DNA of 50,905 bases from assembly GCA_934454585.1 (NCBI GenBank), contig CAKSFP010000019.1, forward strand, positions 1-50,905, in the 5' to 3' direction. The notes beneath the pieces are model-generated. The model ran no database searches, was not told the origin of the DNA, and was given only the letters and a program-made list of their open reading frames with translations. A program made the translations under genes and the position numbers. This document shows, one piece after another, positions 1 through 9,219 of the stretch (positions are counted from its first letter, which is position 1; the number at the start of each line of letters is the position of its first letter). This stretch comes from an uncultured Clostridia bacterium (GTDB lineage Bacteria > Bacillota > Clostridia > UMGS1810).

Positions 1-78
1 TAGGGCGTGTTTTGCAAATATATAATATATGCTCCAAGCCGACTGCAAAAAAGTTCGGATTCGTCACCTGCGCCTAAC

Positions 79-106
79 CGCCGAGAATCTATTCTTCGGC
101 GGTTCC
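79..106 (-). other. Inverted repeat over the stop codon of the YgjV-like gene
   Basis: AACCGCCGA and TCGGCGGTT form a 9-bp perfect stem around the stop codon of the last gene in the operon. No T-run follows directly on the minus strand; the nearest run of six T is about 25 nt further on. It may be an mRNA 3'-end stabilising hairpin or a weak terminator. I see no gene in bases 1-88. Confidence 0.4.
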
Positions 107-610
107 AATGTTTCTTTTTATATCATGCCTTAGCATGCCTATCAATATGGATGTCATAGCTATCACCTCGTTAATTGCGGCGGAATACGCCCCATTCACC
201 ATGTTGTACACAAGCCAGCACGGGCCGGAGAAAAACGAAATAAGACGAATTTTCTTGCTTGTTTTCATCCACAGAGCCACCGTTGACAGGAGTGAACCGA
301 TTATTGGCAGTATGCTGTACGCATCCTTCCATGTTGCAATTCCCGAGCCGACAAGAATCACCATAAAAAGCACAAGCCACCATTTGGATCTTGCCCACTT
401 TTTGTCGATCGAGAAAATAAGGCTCCTGACAAAGTTTATTAAGTCGAGGCACGCGCCCGTCATTGCTCCAACAAGAAACAGCTGCGTCGTAAACATAAAA
501 CTCGCCGTCACTTGAAAGAGCATGACTTTTTTTCTTTGCTCGCACTGAAAAGACAGCAGCGAGCAGACAATACCGATTACACCGATAATCTCAGCAATTA
601 TTTTTACCAT
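89..610 (-). CDS. YgjV-like small integral membrane protein
   Basis: This 173-residue protein is mostly hydrophobic, with about five membrane-spanning stretches (roughly residues 5-22, 30-52, 76-93, 98-116 and 122-158). The pattern and motifs such as GPCWLVYN resemble the YgjV family of bacterial inner-membrane proteins, whose function is unknown. The ATG start has an AAAGGA ribosome site 9 nt upstream. It is the last gene of the long operon and follows the sugar permease gene by 20 nt, so it is probably co-transcribed. A role in uptake is only a guess from position. A perfect 9-bp inverted repeat overlaps its stop codon. Confidence 0.75.
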   Translation of the reverse strand: MVKIIAEIIGVIGIVCSLLSFQCEQRKKVMLFQVTASFMFTTQLFLVGAMTGACLDLINFVRSLIFSIDKKWARSKWWLVLFMVILVGSGIATWKDAYSILPIIGSLLSTVALWMKTSKKIRLISFFSGPCWLVYNMVNGAYSAAINEVIAMTSILIGMLRHDIKRNIGTAEE

Positions 611-630
611 ATTTTTGTTTCCTTTTCTCT

Positions 631-1509
631 TTATTCCTTAACCGCGCCAAGCATAGTGCCCTTCACAAAATATTTCTGCAGGAAGGGATATATCGCAAGT
701 ATAGGAACCGTTGCCACAATAATTGTTGCGTATTTTATCGTTTCGCTGATGTTTGCGCGGCTTGTGTCTCCGACAGCCTGGGTCATTTTAGATGTATCAT
801 TCTGTATCAGTATGCCGCGGAGTACCAGTTGCAACGGAAATTTATTTGCATCCTGAATGTAGATCATTGCATTGAACCATGCGTTCCAGTGACCGACGGC
901 ACTGTAGAGAATTATTACCGCGATAGTCGCCTTTGTAAGCGGCACAAGCACCTTGAAAAGCACCGTCAGGTGATTTGCGCCGTCCATGAACGCCGCCTCC
1001 TCAAGACTCTTGGGTACAGAGAGGAATGCCGCACGCATTATGATAAGGTTGTATGTGCTCAGCGCCGACGGTATGATGAGCACCCATCTGTTATTGAGCA
1101 GTCCCAGTGCCTTAATGGTAAGAAATGTCGGTATAAGTCCGCCGCTGAAATACATGGTGACTATGACAAAAATATTCATGTATTTTGCCGCGGTGAAGTC
1201 CTTTCTCGAAAGCACATAGCCGGTGACGACCGTAAGGACGGTGTTCGTGAGCGTACCGAAGAAAAGAACATAGAATGTGTTCATGAAACCTTTGAAAATC
1301 ATAGGATTTTCAAACACCTTGGTGTATGCCTGCGTGTTAAAGCCGAGCGGATGCAGCAGCAAACCGTCATATATTCTCAAGGCATTGGAATCACTTAAAG
1401 AGGCAAACAACACATACAAGAGCGGATAGAGCATCATTAAGGAGAGCAAAATCATTAAAATTGCGTTGAATACCTTAAAGCACTTTTCGCCGAAACTCAA
1501 TTTTACCAT
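631..1509 (-). CDS. ABC sugar transporter permease (LplC/YtcP-type), operon 1
   Basis: This 292-residue inner-membrane permease has six predicted membrane segments. The cytoplasmic coupling loop (EAA motif, EEAAFMDGA, about residues 170-180) contacts the ATPase subunit. It belongs to the carbohydrate ABC transporter permease family of the LplC/YtcP type (CUT1). I chose the ATG at 1509 because AAGGGGTG lies 6 nt upstream; the GTG at 1518 lies inside that ribosome site. It starts 12 nt after the partner permease gene. No ATPase gene is present, which is usual for this transporter class, where a shared MsmX-like ATPase serves several importers. It is a paralog of the permease at 39489-40367 and ends with the same GAVKx tail. 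Confidence 0.93.
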   Translation of the reverse strand: MVKLSFGEKCFKVFNAILMILLSLMMLYPLLYVLFASLSDSNALRIYDGLLLHPLGFNTQAYTKVFENPMIFKGFMNTFYVLFFGTLTNTVLTVVTGYVLSRKDFTAAKYMNIFVIVTMYFSGGLIPTFLTIKALGLLNNRWVLIIPSALSTYNLIIMRAAFLSVPKSLEEAAFMDGANHLTVLFKVLVPLTKATIAVIILYSAVGHWNAWFNAMIYIQDANKFPLQLVLRGILIQNDTSKMTQAVGDTSRANISETIKYATIIVATVPILAIYPFLQKYFVKGTMLGAVKE

Positions 1510-1521
1510 TTTAATCACCCC

Positions 1522-2424
1522 TTACCATAAGCTCGATTCGCTGTATTTACGCGAAAGATAGTTGCTGCCCATAACCAAGATGAAGTTTACCACAGAGCTG
1601 AAAAGTCCGACCGCCGTGGAATAACTCCAGTTCATGTCCACAAGACCTTTTCGGTAGACAAACGACGAAATAACATCGGCTTTGTCCAGAACCAGGTCAT
1701 TGTAGAGCAGGATTATTTTCTCATATCCGACAGAGAGCATTGTACCTATGTTCATGATGAGCATGATCATTATCGTCGGCAAAATGCCCGGAAGCGTCAC
1801 ATGGATAACCTGTTTGAATTTGCCCGCACCGTCTATCCTTGCCGCCTCATAGAGAGACTCATCGACCGCCGAGAGCGCGGCTATGTAGATGATAGAGTTC
1901 CAGCCGAGCTCCTGCCATATGCCACTCGCTGTAAATATGGTGACAAAGTATTCGGGGTGTCCCAAAAGATTGTCTCTCTGTCCTGTAAAAAGCGAAACAA
2001 AATAGCTGATGAATCCCGTGTCAGACACAAATGCCTTAACCATGCCGCACATTACCACAAGCGAAATGAAGTGCGGCATATAGGAGATGGTCTGAACGGT
2101 GGATTTGAATTTCTTCTTTTGTATCTCATTGAGCAGAAGTGCAAATATAATAGGCGCAGGAAATACAAACGCAAGACCTACAATGTTTATCCATATCGTG
2201 TTTCTTATGAGGGTCCAGAAATAATAGTTAGTGAAAAAATCCGTGAAATGCTTAAATCCGACCCACTGACTGCCGAAGATCCCGTCGGCGGGATGATAAT
2301 TCTCGAAAGCCATTATCGAGCCCGCCATGGGAACATAGCAAAAGATAACATAGTACAGAAATGCAGGCAGGAACATGAGATATAAAAGCCAGTTTTTCGA
2401 TATTTCCTTCTTTAATCTGTTCAC
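1522..2424 (-). CDS. ABC sugar transporter permease (LplB-type), operon 1
   Basis: This 300-residue permease is the second membrane subunit of the importer. It has a short cytoplasmic N-terminus, six hydrophobic segments and the EAA loop YEAARIDGAG (residues 192-201) followed by LPGILPTI. The family is LplB/YtcP-like binding-protein-dependent permeases for oligosaccharides, including uronate-containing ones. Translation starts at GTG with AAAGGGG about 9 nt upstream. It sits between the solute-binding protein gene (17-nt gap) and the second permease. It is a paralog of 40381-41337, with conserved PAPI and MPHFISLVV stretches. Confidence 0.93.
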   Translation of the reverse strand: MNRLKKEISKNWLLYLMFLPAFLYYVIFCYVPMAGSIMAFENYHPADGIFGSQWVGFKHFTDFFTNYYFWTLIRNTIWINIVGLAFVFPAPIIFALLLNEIQKKKFKSTVQTISYMPHFISLVVMCGMVKAFVSDTGFISYFVSLFTGQRDNLLGHPEYFVTIFTASGIWQELGWNSIIYIAALSAVDESLYEAARIDGAGKFKQVIHVTLPGILPTIMIMLIMNIGTMLSVGYEKIILLYNDLVLDKADVISSFVYRKGLVDMNWSYSTAVGLFSSVVNFILVMGSNYLSRKYSESSLW

Positions 2425-2441
2425 TGTTAATTGCCCCTTTA

Positions 2442-4025
2442 CTATCTGTTGTTGTATCTGTCAATAGCTGCCTGATAAGCCTCCAGCACCTTGTCAATGT
2501 TGAAAGTCTTAATCTGAGCGACAAATTCATCGTATTTATCTATGCTTTCGACACCTGTAATAAACTTCATAACCATGGACGAAACATAAGTGTCGATCTC
2601 GGACATGCTGTTGCCCATGCTGCTGCTCTCGTCCTGGGTGAATATGATGTTGGGAATGGAGTGTTTGTCCGCATCGGTATTCGACCACACCTCAACGGCT
2701 TTTTGCTGCTGCTCAAACGGTCTTGTGAGGTTGACCGCATCCAGGCGCTGCGAGAAGATGCCGCTCGAGCCGACAAGTGAATACTGAGCTATCATAGCGT
2801 CTATGGTTCTGCCTTCGGGATCTTTGGTGATCTTGTCGGTAAACTGCGGCTTGCCGTCCTTCATCTCATAGCTTTCGCCCTCTATGCCGAAGTTGAAAAG
2901 CATGTCGCCCTTTTCGGTGAATCCGTAGTCGAGAAATCTCGCCGCAAGTTCAACATTCTTGCAGCTTGTTGTGATAGCCGACGACGGCGCGCTGCCATAT
3001 CTGTTTTCTTTCTGACCTATCATGGGTCTGTCACCCTTGTTAAGCACGGGATAAGGTGCACCCACGACATCGAATTTCGAGTTGGTTTTCTGCATATTCT
3101 CAAGGAATGTTCCTATGCCTCCGCCGACAAATCCGAATGTTGCGCCCGCGCTCTCGTTGAGGATGAGTGCGCCGGTATCCGTAACCGTAGCAACATTTTT
3201 GTCAAGCAGACCTTCGTTGTACCACTTGTTCATGGTAACGAGGAAATCTTTGAATCCCGGCTCTATGGGGCCGTACTTCGCCTTGCCGTTATCATCTATA
3301 TAGAATGAGTACGGAGCATCGAACGCACCGCTGAAGAATCCGTTCTTGAAATCTGCCGGTGTGCATGTGAGCGGAGTTGCAACATTAAGCTCGTTCTTGA
3401 ATCTTTTGAGCATTGTCTCCCATTCGTCAACCGTCTCGGGCACATCCATTCCGAGTTTGTCGAGCCAGTCCTTGCGGATTATGGGGCCTGAATATGTGCA
3501 CAGTTCCTCATCGCCGCGCAGGAACGGGAACGCATAGTAGCTGCCGTTATCGGTCTTGAGCATTTTCTCCAGATCGGGATCGGAGTCTATCAGTTTTTTA
3601 AGATTGGGAGCATATTTGTCGATAACATCATTCAGTTTGATGATGAAATCGTTGTCCATGGCTTTGTCTGCGCCGTAAGCACGCCAATCCCAGTTGATGA
3701 TGTCCGGCAGATCGCCCGACGCAAGCAAAACGCTGAACTGATCAGCCTCGCCGCCGGCAGTCGGATGAATGTACTTGACATTTATTCCTGTATCCGCCGT
3801 GAGCTGCTTGCCGATTTCGCTCTCGCCGAAGTTTGAAACGGTGGTGGACAAAACCGCATTGAGCGGAACCCAGTAGGTAAGCGTGTCTTCACAGCTCACC
3901 GGGTAGATGTCGTCGCCGTTGTAGCTGACTTCGGCAGCATTTTTGCCGCCTTTTTTGTTGCCGCAGCCGCTGATTGCCGTTGCCGCTACGAGTCCTGCAA
4001 GTACGAGTGCAATTTTTCTTTTCAT
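2442..4025 (-). CDS. Extracellular solute-binding lipoprotein of an oligosaccharide ABC importer, operon 1
   Basis: This 527-residue lipoprotein has a basic N-terminus, a hydrophobic core and a lipobox ending SGC (Cys about residue 21), so it should be lipidated and held on the outer face of the membrane. Family 1-type sugar-binding proteins of the LplA/YtcQ group have this length. An ATG 15 nt further upstream lies in the ribosome site, so I chose 4025, which has AGAGGGA 5 nt upstream. It is followed by two permeases and preceded by a putative glycoside hydrolase. It is paralogous to 41358-42962, sharing the opening YSGDDIYPV and SNFGE stretches. The ligand is probably an unsaturated uronate oligosaccharide, inferred from the lyases and GH88 in the operon. 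Confidence 0.92.
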   Translation of the reverse strand: MKRKIALVLAGLVAATAISGCGNKKGGKNAAEVSYNGDDIYPVSCEDTLTYWVPLNAVLSTTVSNFGESEIGKQLTADTGINVKYIHPTAGGEADQFSVLLASGDLPDIINWDWRAYGADKAMDNDFIIKLNDVIDKYAPNLKKLIDSDPDLEKMLKTDNGSYYAFPFLRGDEELCTYSGPIIRKDWLDKLGMDVPETVDEWETMLKRFKNELNVATPLTCTPADFKNGFFSGAFDAPYSFYIDDNGKAKYGPIEPGFKDFLVTMNKWYNEGLLDKNVATVTDTGALILNESAGATFGFVGGGIGTFLENMQKTNSKFDVVGAPYPVLNKGDRPMIGQKENRYGSAPSSAITTSCKNVELAARFLDYGFTEKGDMLFNFGIEGESYEMKDGKPQFTDKITKDPEGRTIDAMIAQYSLVGSSGIFSQRLDAVNLTRPFEQQQKAVEVWSNTDADKHSIPNIIFTQDESSSMGNSMSEIDTYVSSMVMKFITGVESIDKYDEFVAQIKTFNIDKVLEAYQAAIDRYNNR

Positions 4026-4041
4026 TTTAATCCCTCTCATT

Positions 4042-5379
4042 CTATATTTTTTTCAAAAACACCATGCCGCCGGCAGGTATTTCCGTTTCCGTAACAGTCT
4101 CACCGGTCACCCGGTTGAGCCAGCTTTCCTTAAACGCAATTTTGCTGTCTGCGCCGCCGAGATTTGATATGCACAGATAACATTCGTCATTTACGAACAC
4201 ACTCATGTGAACATCAGATATAAACGGCGTCGCCGTGATGTCATTGTCCGGCGCAATGTCTATGAAGCACTGCGAATCCTCGCTGACCATGGGCTTGTAA
4301 AGTTTGAGATATTCAAACCATTTCTCGCGCAACCGCTCGTCGTCGGGGATATCCGACCACTCGCTGTATACATAAGGCCCGTTGGGGTGCGCCAGGTAAT
4401 ACTCCCTTATCTTTTCAAAATGTCTGCTCTCCGCGTCCTCGTGATACTCCACTCCGGGCGCACAGCTGCGCTCGCCGTTAATCGGTCTGCCGTCCAGTCT
4501 CAGCAGGAACTGTAGGAAAGGCAGAGCACGCGAAAAATATATGTCACCGTTTGTCTCGTTTGTGAACTTGTAGTCCGGGCACGGTATCACATACGGCTTG
4601 TAGTTAATCGTTTTCAGCAATTCGTCCGATGTCTTGCAACTCTCCCCGACCCAGAGGTAATCATAAATCCTCTCATCAGTCACGGGTACCTGGAGTTCGC
4701 CTATGTGCAGCTTGACTATGCCGCCATATTCTCCGCTGACCACGGAATACATCCGCACGAGCAGATCCTCTATATACGGGTCGTAGTCCTCCATGCCGTA
4801 GAGTTTTCCGTCGCGGTCGCGGCGGTCATAACCCATGTCGTTGAATATGCCGTCAAACTCATACTCCTCCATGACGCGGCGCAGATTGTCAAAAAGATAT
4901 TTGTTCCACTCCGGCGAAGTTGCACTGCAACACCTGTAGCGATAGTAATTCTGCACCAATATCGAATCCCGGCTTGTGACAAACTTCTCACTGTAATCCG
5001 GGTCGCTCTCATCAAAAAATCCGCTCGACAGATAGGGAATCACCTTGATGCTGAAGGAATGGCACAGGCTGATAAATTCCTTTAACCCCTCTTTATCGTG
5101 ACAGGAATATTTGTCCGCACCCATTATCCGCAGTGCGTCGTTCCATTCCTCGTGAATCTGAATGAGTCCGACTCCGTTTTCCGCCAGGTTTTTAATAAGA
5201 TTGTAGTCATATTCCATCGGTTTTATCGTCATCTTGTTCGGGTACTCACCCAGGTTGTATATCACCTGACCGGGGATGTAATTACGGATATGCATCTTCC
5301 TTAGACAGCCTTTTACCGCCTTGTTTGCATACTCCACATTGTCTATTCTTTTTCTGTAGTATTCATTGGTATGCTCCAC
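4042..5379 (-). CDS. Putative TIM-barrel glycoside hydrolase of no assigned family
   Basis: This 445-residue protein has no signal peptide, so it is likely cytoplasmic. It shows features of a (beta/alpha)8 hydrolase: GLIQIHEEWND near residue 75, IKVIPYLSSGFF near 115, a candidate catalytic-Asp strand FDGIFNDMGYD near 175, and VKLHIGE near 220. A small beta domain of about 80 residues, ending GGMVFLKKI, resembles the C-terminal sandwich of alpha-amylase or melibiase-like enzymes. I cannot place it in a CAZy family. GTG is the start, with a GGGGGGA ribosome site. It lies 16 nt from the GH88 gene, which suggests it acts on a product of that enzyme. There is no counterpart in the second operon within this window. 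Confidence 0.6.
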   Translation of the reverse strand: MEHTNEYYRKRIDNVEYANKAVKGCLRKMHIRNYIPGQVIYNLGEYPNKMTIKPMEYDYNLIKNLAENGVGLIQIHEEWNDALRIMGADKYSCHDKEGLKEFISLCHSFSIKVIPYLSSGFFDESDPDYSEKFVTSRDSILVQNYYRYRCCSATSPEWNKYLFDNLRRVMEEYEFDGIFNDMGYDRRDRDGKLYGMEDYDPYIEDLLVRMYSVVSGEYGGIVKLHIGELQVPVTDERIYDYLWVGESCKTSDELLKTINYKPYVIPCPDYKFTNETNGDIYFSRALPFLQFLLRLDGRPINGERSCAPGVEYHEDAESRHFEKIREYYLAHPNGPYVYSEWSDIPDDERLREKWFEYLKLYKPMVSEDSQCFIDIAPDNDITATPFISDVHMSVFVNDECYLCISNLGGADSKIAFKESWLNRVTGETVTETEIPAGGMVFLKKI

Positions 5380-5395
5380 AGCTTATCCCCCCTAT

Positions 5396-6532
5396 CTACC
5401 AGTAGCATCTCCACTCGGGATTGAGCAGACGATACAATGTCTCCATGTAATAATAATCACCGTAGGGCAGACAGGTGTTCACGCCTATGTTGTGCCTTAC
5501 CGAGCCCGTGCAGTGCATGAGTATGCCCGTGCCGTCGATGCCCTTGTCCTTGGTGGTGTGCCCGTCGCCGAGCGCTTTCACGATGTCAAGCACCTTGGCA
5601 TCCCAAGCAACGCAATCCGCGTGGCTCGGGTTCAGCCTGTTCATCTCGAGCATTCCGCAGGCGGATATGACCGCCGCGGAAGTGTCTTTGAGAGTGCGGC
5701 AGTCGGTAAAGACCATATCCCAAGCCGGAACATTGTCGCTCGGCAGACGCTCAATAAAAACATCCGTCGCCTTTTTCTGCACGGCGGCAAGGTGTTCATC
5801 GTGAGTATAGCCGTATGCCAGCGCCATGCCGTACACTACCCATGCCTGACCACGCGACCACACAGAATCGTCCGCATAACCCTGGTCAACTTTCGGCATA
5901 ATTGGGTTGCCGCATTGCAGATCCATCATGTAAGTGTGGTATGCCCTGCCGTCGCGGCGCACCAGCACATCAACTGTGGTGTTCAGGTGAGCAAGTGCAA
6001 TTTTTTTGTATTTGTCATCGCCGCTGACCTCACTCGCCCAAAACAGGAGCGGAAGATTGAGATATGTGTCCACTATTATTCTGTTTTCAACCGCATCGTC
6101 CATGGCGCCCCATGGTTTGATGAATTTTCCCGTGGGTTCAAATCTGCGCACCAGAGCGTCTGCCGCCATGAGCGCAGCTTTCTTTGCAATGGGCGAGCCG
6201 GTGATCTTGTATGCTGCCACACATGAGGGCGAATATTCAAACCCCATGTCGTGGTGATTGGTGTCAAAATCATTGAGTATTCTGCCGTAAAAGCTCTCTA
6301 TGTTGTCGTTTGCCGCCTCAAGATACTTATTGTCACCCGTCATCTCATATGCCAGCCAGACCATACCGGTCCAAAAGCCGTTTGTCCAGCCACCGTTGGA
6401 ACAAACATTGTACAGGTGTCTTTCGCCCTCGACGGGGAAAAATCCACGGCGGTATCTGTCTATTCCGTTGTCCACCCTCTCCAGGCAATACTCAAAAAGA
6501 CCCTCAATATATTTTTTCTGTTCTGCATTCAC
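5396..6532 (-). CDS. GH88 unsaturated glucuronyl hydrolase, operon 1
   Basis: This 378-residue cytoplasmic (alpha/alpha)6-barrel enzyme hydrates the 4,5-double bond of unsaturated uronic acid at the non-reducing end of lyase products, releasing the uronate. Family markers are visible: HHDMGF with Asp95, VDTYLNLPLLFWA with Asp155 (matching the two catalytic aspartates known in Bacillus UGL), and WSRGQAW at 225-231. There is no signal peptide. It starts at GTG with AAAGGAG 9 nt upstream. It lies 20 nt after an SLH protein gene. Its presence is the best evidence that the polysaccharide contains uronic acid and is cut by lyases. The second GH88 at 26950-28140 is a clear but diverged paralog. Confidence 0.93.
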   Translation of the reverse strand: MNAEQKKYIEGLFEYCLERVDNGIDRYRRGFFPVEGERHLYNVCSNGGWTNGFWTGMVWLAYEMTGDNKYLEAANDNIESFYGRILNDFDTNHHDMGFEYSPSCVAAYKITGSPIAKKAALMAADALVRRFEPTGKFIKPWGAMDDAVENRIIVDTYLNLPLLFWASEVSGDDKYKKIALAHLNTTVDVLVRRDGRAYHTYMMDLQCGNPIMPKVDQGYADDSVWSRGQAWVVYGMALAYGYTHDEHLAAVQKKATDVFIERLPSDNVPAWDMVFTDCRTLKDTSAAVISACGMLEMNRLNPSHADCVAWDAKVLDIVKALGDGHTTKDKGIDGTGILMHCTGSVRHNIGVNTCLPYGDYYYMETLYRLLNPEWRCYW

Positions 6533-6552
6533 TTGTGCATTCTCCTTTATTG

Positions 6553-9219
6553 TCAGTCATAGATAACCAATGTCTTTGCCTCGCCGTAGCGGTCGAATAT
6601 AAACATCTTCGAACAGTCGCGGCCATTCCTCGTGTAGCACTTGAGTAGGTCGCCGTTGCCCGGCAGTACCTTCTTGCGCTCGGAATTGTAATAAACTATT
6701 CCGTAGCTTGAAAGGTTGCGCAGCTGTTTGTTTTCAAGAGCATCCTCATCAACGGACACCGCATTTTTCAAATCGGTTATAGTGGTGATAAGGAACGATT
6801 CGCTTATCTTGTATGCGTAGCAAAGTTCAATTCTGAAACTTGCCGCAAAGCTGTCTGTACTCGGATTCGATGTACTGAGAGAATCATTCTGCACAGAATA
6901 CAACACCTCGCAGGCAACAATATTGTTCTCCTCGTCGGTGTCACAGCGTATTATGTCACCGTTCCTCAGCGTGTACGCCCTGCCGCCGAATGTGATCTGA
7001 GACATCGCCGACGGTTCGGCAAAGAGAGTTGTGCGCATCTTACCGTCGGTGAGTATCAGCTGCTTGCGCGTGTCGCCGTCGGGGGCGAGTGCACTGTGTA
7101 TATCCTCAACGACCCAGGTATGAGTATCGTCGTACACTGCGGTGGCGCTATAGTCGCCCCTCTTTACATAAACCACAACTGCGTCCGCCGCTATGGCATC
7201 GGGATCAGAATTATACGCCTGAACGCACATTTCCTTGTCGTTCTCCACATAATTGTCTCTCTTAAATACCTTGTAGTATTTTTCGTCAGGTTCTGCACCC
7301 GCCGTCGACGGAATGGGTATCTCAAATATCACCGCGCTTGACGAAAGGCAGGTCTTTCCGCCGAGGATCGCCGTGGCGCTCTTGTATGTGAGAGTCTCCG
7401 CCTGAGACGGCAGTCCGCCGCTCTCCGTGTAGCCGTCATATATCTTTCTGATAGATGTGCCGGAATCAAAATCACCGAATCCGTAACCGACTCCGGCAGT
7501 TTCGATACTCTTTATCTCTCCGTCGTCGTTCAGTTCATAGATACACAGTGTGTTGCCCGTTATCGAACCAAGATCCGCCTTGGGTACGCTCACGCCGTTG
7601 TACATCACCTTTTTGGCATAATTGAATATCTGCATTTTTCCGCCGGATGTGAATATCTTTGCGGCTGTGTCCTCGTTAAAATTGCCCGGCAGCGGTGCAC
7701 TTTTTATCATATATCCGTAGTTTTTGCCGCCGTTTGCCGTGTATGCGGAGATTTTGCCCGACGCGTTGAGATAGAATGTTCCCTCATCGCCGACGGATAT
7801 ATCCGACAGCTCATATTTTACAAAGTCATTCGTAACCTTGTACTCTTTGCCGCCGATCACAAGAAGTCTGTCGTCGGAATCGTAGACGATTTCGTCAACG
7901 GTGCCCTCCGCCATGCCCGTGGCATACACCAGACTGATGGTTGAGTAATCTTCACTTCTCGTCACCGAGAGCACATCCCATTTTGACAGTTCGAATATCT
8001 CGAATTTCTCATTTGCCTCGGAGACAAATCTCACACTGTCGTATTTCTCCAGGTCAATCTGCACTCCGCCGTAGAGTCCGTAGATAATGCCGTCGTTTTT
8101 TGACACGGCATCGACAACGACCGTTTCATAGCTGTCCACAACCACAACATCGGTCCTGCCGTCTCTGTTATTATCGATGATTTTTACGGAACCCTCCTCG
8201 GGTTTCAGGTGCTTTGCGGTCGGATTGGTGCAGATGCTGTTGTTGTATACAAAATCCACAGAGCCTATTTTTATGTTCTCGCTCCGCCTTTTGCCACCGT
8301 CATAGTAATAGAGACTGCCGCCGGAGTAATCCGATATGTCCTCGGCGTCGATTTTAAGTATGTCGTTGTTCTCGGGATACATATACAGTATATCGTCCGC
8401 CGCCGGGGTGTTGCTCTTTTTGTAATAAGCCTTCACATTGCAGCCGATGTAGTTCTCCGCCGTCACGGAATCGTTGTATGCCGTGCCGCCTATGACAACC
8501 TTTCCCTCGTCGGAATAGCCTTCCATGGTCAGGTCGGCTCCGCCCGTGTATGTCACAATGCCCGTCGTGATGCCTATATCCAGCTTATCTTCAAGCAGAG
8601 GATTGTCGGAAAGTTTGTAGTTGTAACTCATGCCGCCCTCGTTGTTGCTCAGGTTGTTAACTACAAGCGGGTAGGCCTCTCCGGCCTCGACAAGAAGCTG
8701 CGCAAGCTTTGCAGCCGTGAGATTATCCTCGCTGAAAGCATCGGACACACTGCAGAAATCCGCACGCGACACGGCGTCTCTCACGGACATACCGTCGTTT
8801 ATTATCTGCTTGTAGCCGAGCGCATACAAAATCATTTTCACCGCATGGCTCACGGCTGTTTTCTCGTCGATACGCACGGTGTTGTCCGGGAATCCCGACA
8901 CGATGCCGAGATTCTTTGCGCGGCACACAGCCTCATAATACTCGCTCTTTTCGTCAATGTCGCTGAAATCCACTCCGTCGGCGGACGCTGCGTCGTCGCC
9001 GAACAGATTGATAACGGCATTTATTGCGTCGCCCCTGGACACCTCGGCATCCGGGGTCTGCGCAAGTTTCCTCGGCATAAGACCCAGGCTTGCCGCAGCC
9101 GTCACATAATCGATATCGTCAACTTTCGCGGACGCACAATCGGCAAATAACACCGTGCCGGGATTTATGAGCAGAGTGACTGCCAGTATAAAACTGATAA
9201 TTATTCTGTTATATTTCAT
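6553..9219 (-). CDS. Secreted protein with N-terminal SLH repeats and a long beta-rich region, operon 1
   Basis: This 888-residue protein has a signal peptide (about residues 1-27). An SLH-like region of about 35-180 contains a clear repeat with DFSDI, YYEAVCRAKNLGIVSGFPDN and a following helix pair. About 700 residues of beta-rich sequence follow that I do not recognise, with repeated short motifs such as GTVDEIVYD and YNGV, ending KTLVIYD. SLH repeats bind pyruvylated secondary cell-wall polymers, so the protein should be anchored to the surface. It overlaps the upstream gene by ATGA, so translation is coupled, with GGAGG 7 nt before the start. Its paralog is 29314-31974. It may be a surface scaffold or glycan-binding protein; this is inference only. 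Confidence 0.85.
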   Translation of the reverse strand: MKYNRIIISFILAVTLLINPGTVLFADCASAKVDDIDYVTAAASLGLMPRKLAQTPDAEVSRGDAINAVINLFGDDAASADGVDFSDIDEKSEYYEAVCRAKNLGIVSGFPDNTVRIDEKTAVSHAVKMILYALGYKQIINDGMSVRDAVSRADFCSVSDAFSEDNLTAAKLAQLLVEAGEAYPLVVNNLSNNEGGMSYNYKLSDNPLLEDKLDIGITTGIVTYTGGADLTMEGYSDEGKVVIGGTAYNDSVTAENYIGCNVKAYYKKSNTPAADDILYMYPENNDILKIDAEDISDYSGGSLYYYDGGKRRSENIKIGSVDFVYNNSICTNPTAKHLKPEEGSVKIIDNNRDGRTDVVVVDSYETVVVDAVSKNDGIIYGLYGGVQIDLEKYDSVRFVSEANEKFEIFELSKWDVLSVTRSEDYSTISLVYATGMAEGTVDEIVYDSDDRLLVIGGKEYKVTNDFVKYELSDISVGDEGTFYLNASGKISAYTANGGKNYGYMIKSAPLPGNFNEDTAAKIFTSGGKMQIFNYAKKVMYNGVSVPKADLGSITGNTLCIYELNDDGEIKSIETAGVGYGFGDFDSGTSIRKIYDGYTESGGLPSQAETLTYKSATAILGGKTCLSSSAVIFEIPIPSTAGAEPDEKYYKVFKRDNYVENDKEMCVQAYNSDPDAIAADAVVVYVKRGDYSATAVYDDTHTWVVEDIHSALAPDGDTRKQLILTDGKMRTTLFAEPSAMSQITFGGRAYTLRNGDIIRCDTDEENNIVACEVLYSVQNDSLSTSNPSTDSFAASFRIELCYAYKISESFLITTITDLKNAVSVDEDALENKQLRNLSSYGIVYYNSERKKVLPGNGDLLKCYTRNGRDCSKMFIFDRYGEAKTLVIYD

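Noticed and set aside
79..106. Strong terminator at the end of operon 1
   Set aside because: The hairpin lacks an immediate T-run on the minus strand, so I list it only as an inverted repeat.
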